Shown here in pieces: positions 63,500 to 64,000 of a stretch of DNA of 64,000 nt. The notes under the pieces were generated by a model. That model saw nothing but the letters and a program-made list of their open reading frames with translations, did no database searches and was not told the origin of the DNA. The translations under genes and the position numbers were made by a program. The number at the start of each line of letters is the position of its first letter. Position 1 is the stretch's first letter. The DNA is from Achromobacter veterisilvae (lineage in GTDB: Bacteria > Pseudomonadota > Gammaproteobacteria > Burkholderiales > Burkholderiaceae_B): the NCBI RefSeq assembly GCF_900496975.1, contig NZ_UFQC01000035.1, forward strand, positions 1 through 64,000. The letters run 5' to 3'.

Positions 63500-64000
63500 C
63501 TAGTTGTGCTGTTCGAGGTTGTGCAGCACGTTGATGAAGGCCAGGGCGGGGCGCGACAGGGGCTGTAGCTGCAAATGGAAGACGTTCACGGGCGCGTTCA
63601 CCGTGCCTCGGATGGGAACCGTCACCACTTTCGACCAAATCGGTCCGGCCACGGTGATTTCGTCCACCAGCGCCACGCCCGCGCCGGCCTGCACCAGGGC
63701 GCAGGCCACGTGGGCCTGCTGCACTTCGATGCGCGGTTCCGGCTGCGAGTCCTCGTCGCCGAACAGCCGGTTGATCAGCATGCCGAAGGGAATGTCGGCG
63801 CTGTAGCCGATCAGCGGCTCGTTGATCAGGTCGCGCACTTCCACCTGGCCGCGCGCGGCCAGCGGGTGGCCCTTGGGCAGGACCGCGACGATCTTGTTCT
63901 CGTAGAGAGGCTGCGAGGCCAGGCTCGGGTGCTCCACCGGCATATAGGCCACGCCCAGTTCCACCTGCTGCGTCAGCAGCGCCTGTTGCAGCGTCGCCGG
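63500..64000 (-). CDS. LysR-family regulator, C-terminal part (5' end beyond window)
   Basis: The frame is open to the end of the window. The visible 166 residues are a LysR effector domain: VELGVAYMPVEHPSLASQPLYENKIVAVLPKGHPLA, DLINEPLIGYSADIPFG and VQAGAGVALVDEITVAG. The DNA-binding domain lies outside. It may control the MHS transporter downstream on the same strand. Confidence 0.88.
   Translation of the reverse strand, partial: PATLQQALLTQQVELGVAYMPVEHPSLASQPLYENKIVAVLPKGHPLAARGQVEVRDLINEPLIGYSADIPFGMLINRLFGDEDSQPEPRIEVQQAHVACALVQAGAGVALVDEITVAGPIWSKVVTVPIRGTVNAPVNVFHLQLQPLSRPALAFINVLHNLEQHN

Noticed and set aside
1-64000. CRISPR arrays, tRNA/rRNA genes, insertion sequences, prophage
   Set aside because: I looked for regular direct repeats, tRNA-like cloverleafs in the gaps, transposase motifs and phage genes and found none; gene-free gaps are all under about 300 bp.

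Overview
The window is high-GC bacterial chromosome. Several markers point to a betaproteobacterium of the Alcaligenaceae (Achromobacter/Bordetella type): a Bug-family tricarboxylate receptor, a dense set of LysR/IclR/GntR-controlled catabolic clusters, a periplasmic nitrate reductase operon fused to cytochrome c maturation genes, and an RpfF/RpfR-type diffusible-signal pair. The genus assignment is an inference. I see no rRNA or tRNA genes, no CRISPR array, no insertion sequence and no prophage.

Layout. 1-6374 (minus): napE-napD-napA-napB-napC-ccmA-ccmB-ccmC-ccmD, respiratory nitrate reduction coupled to heme export for c-type cytochromes, with an FNR-type site upstream of napE. 6579-9460: a two-gene beta-keto-acid cleavage enzyme/3-hydroxyacyl dehydrogenase operon with a divergent LysR. 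9691-19728 (plus): a peptide-type ABC importer (binding protein, two permeases, fused double ATPase), a nitrilase-fold amidase, an M81 peptidase, an RpiR regulator and a class III aminotransferase, probably uptake and breakdown of an amide- or peptide-like nutrient. 19823-23814: an orphan SdhB, a small cupin, a Tat-exported alpha/beta hydrolase, a metallo-beta-lactamase-fold protein and an SDR. 23880-30872 (minus): TonB receptor, ExbB/TolQ-like channel, DUF2149 protein and an exported CobN-like chelatase, resembling hmu-type heme/metallotetrapyrrole loci. 31096-36636: a di-Mop molybdate protein, a second enolase with a divergent LysR, an M24 peptidase and a SulP transporter.

36648-45430: IclR-controlled catabolic island with a CoA-transferase, a thiolase-like protein lacking thiolase catalytic residues plus its DUF35 partner, a class V aminotransferase, a polar amino acid ABC importer and an isochorismatase-like hydrolase. 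45442-49128: sugar-acid dehydratase and GntR divergent from a Bug receptor. 49401-52305: RpfR-like PAS-GGDEF-EAL sensor convergent with an RpfF-like DSF synthase. 52603-58885: SDR/LysR pair, GntP-type permease, TonB siderophore receptor with a Fur-like box, and an AraC regulator. 58882-64000: Nudix hydrolase, TetR, a TetA/MHS hybrid scar encoding the two parts of one MFS fold in two overlapping frames, a GST-kappa/HCCA-isomerase-like protein, an intact MHS transporter and a truncated LysR gene.

Most neighbours within each cluster overlap by 4 bp (ATGA/TGATG), supporting the operon assignments. Function calls rest on motifs and remembered family signatures read by eye; no database search was run.
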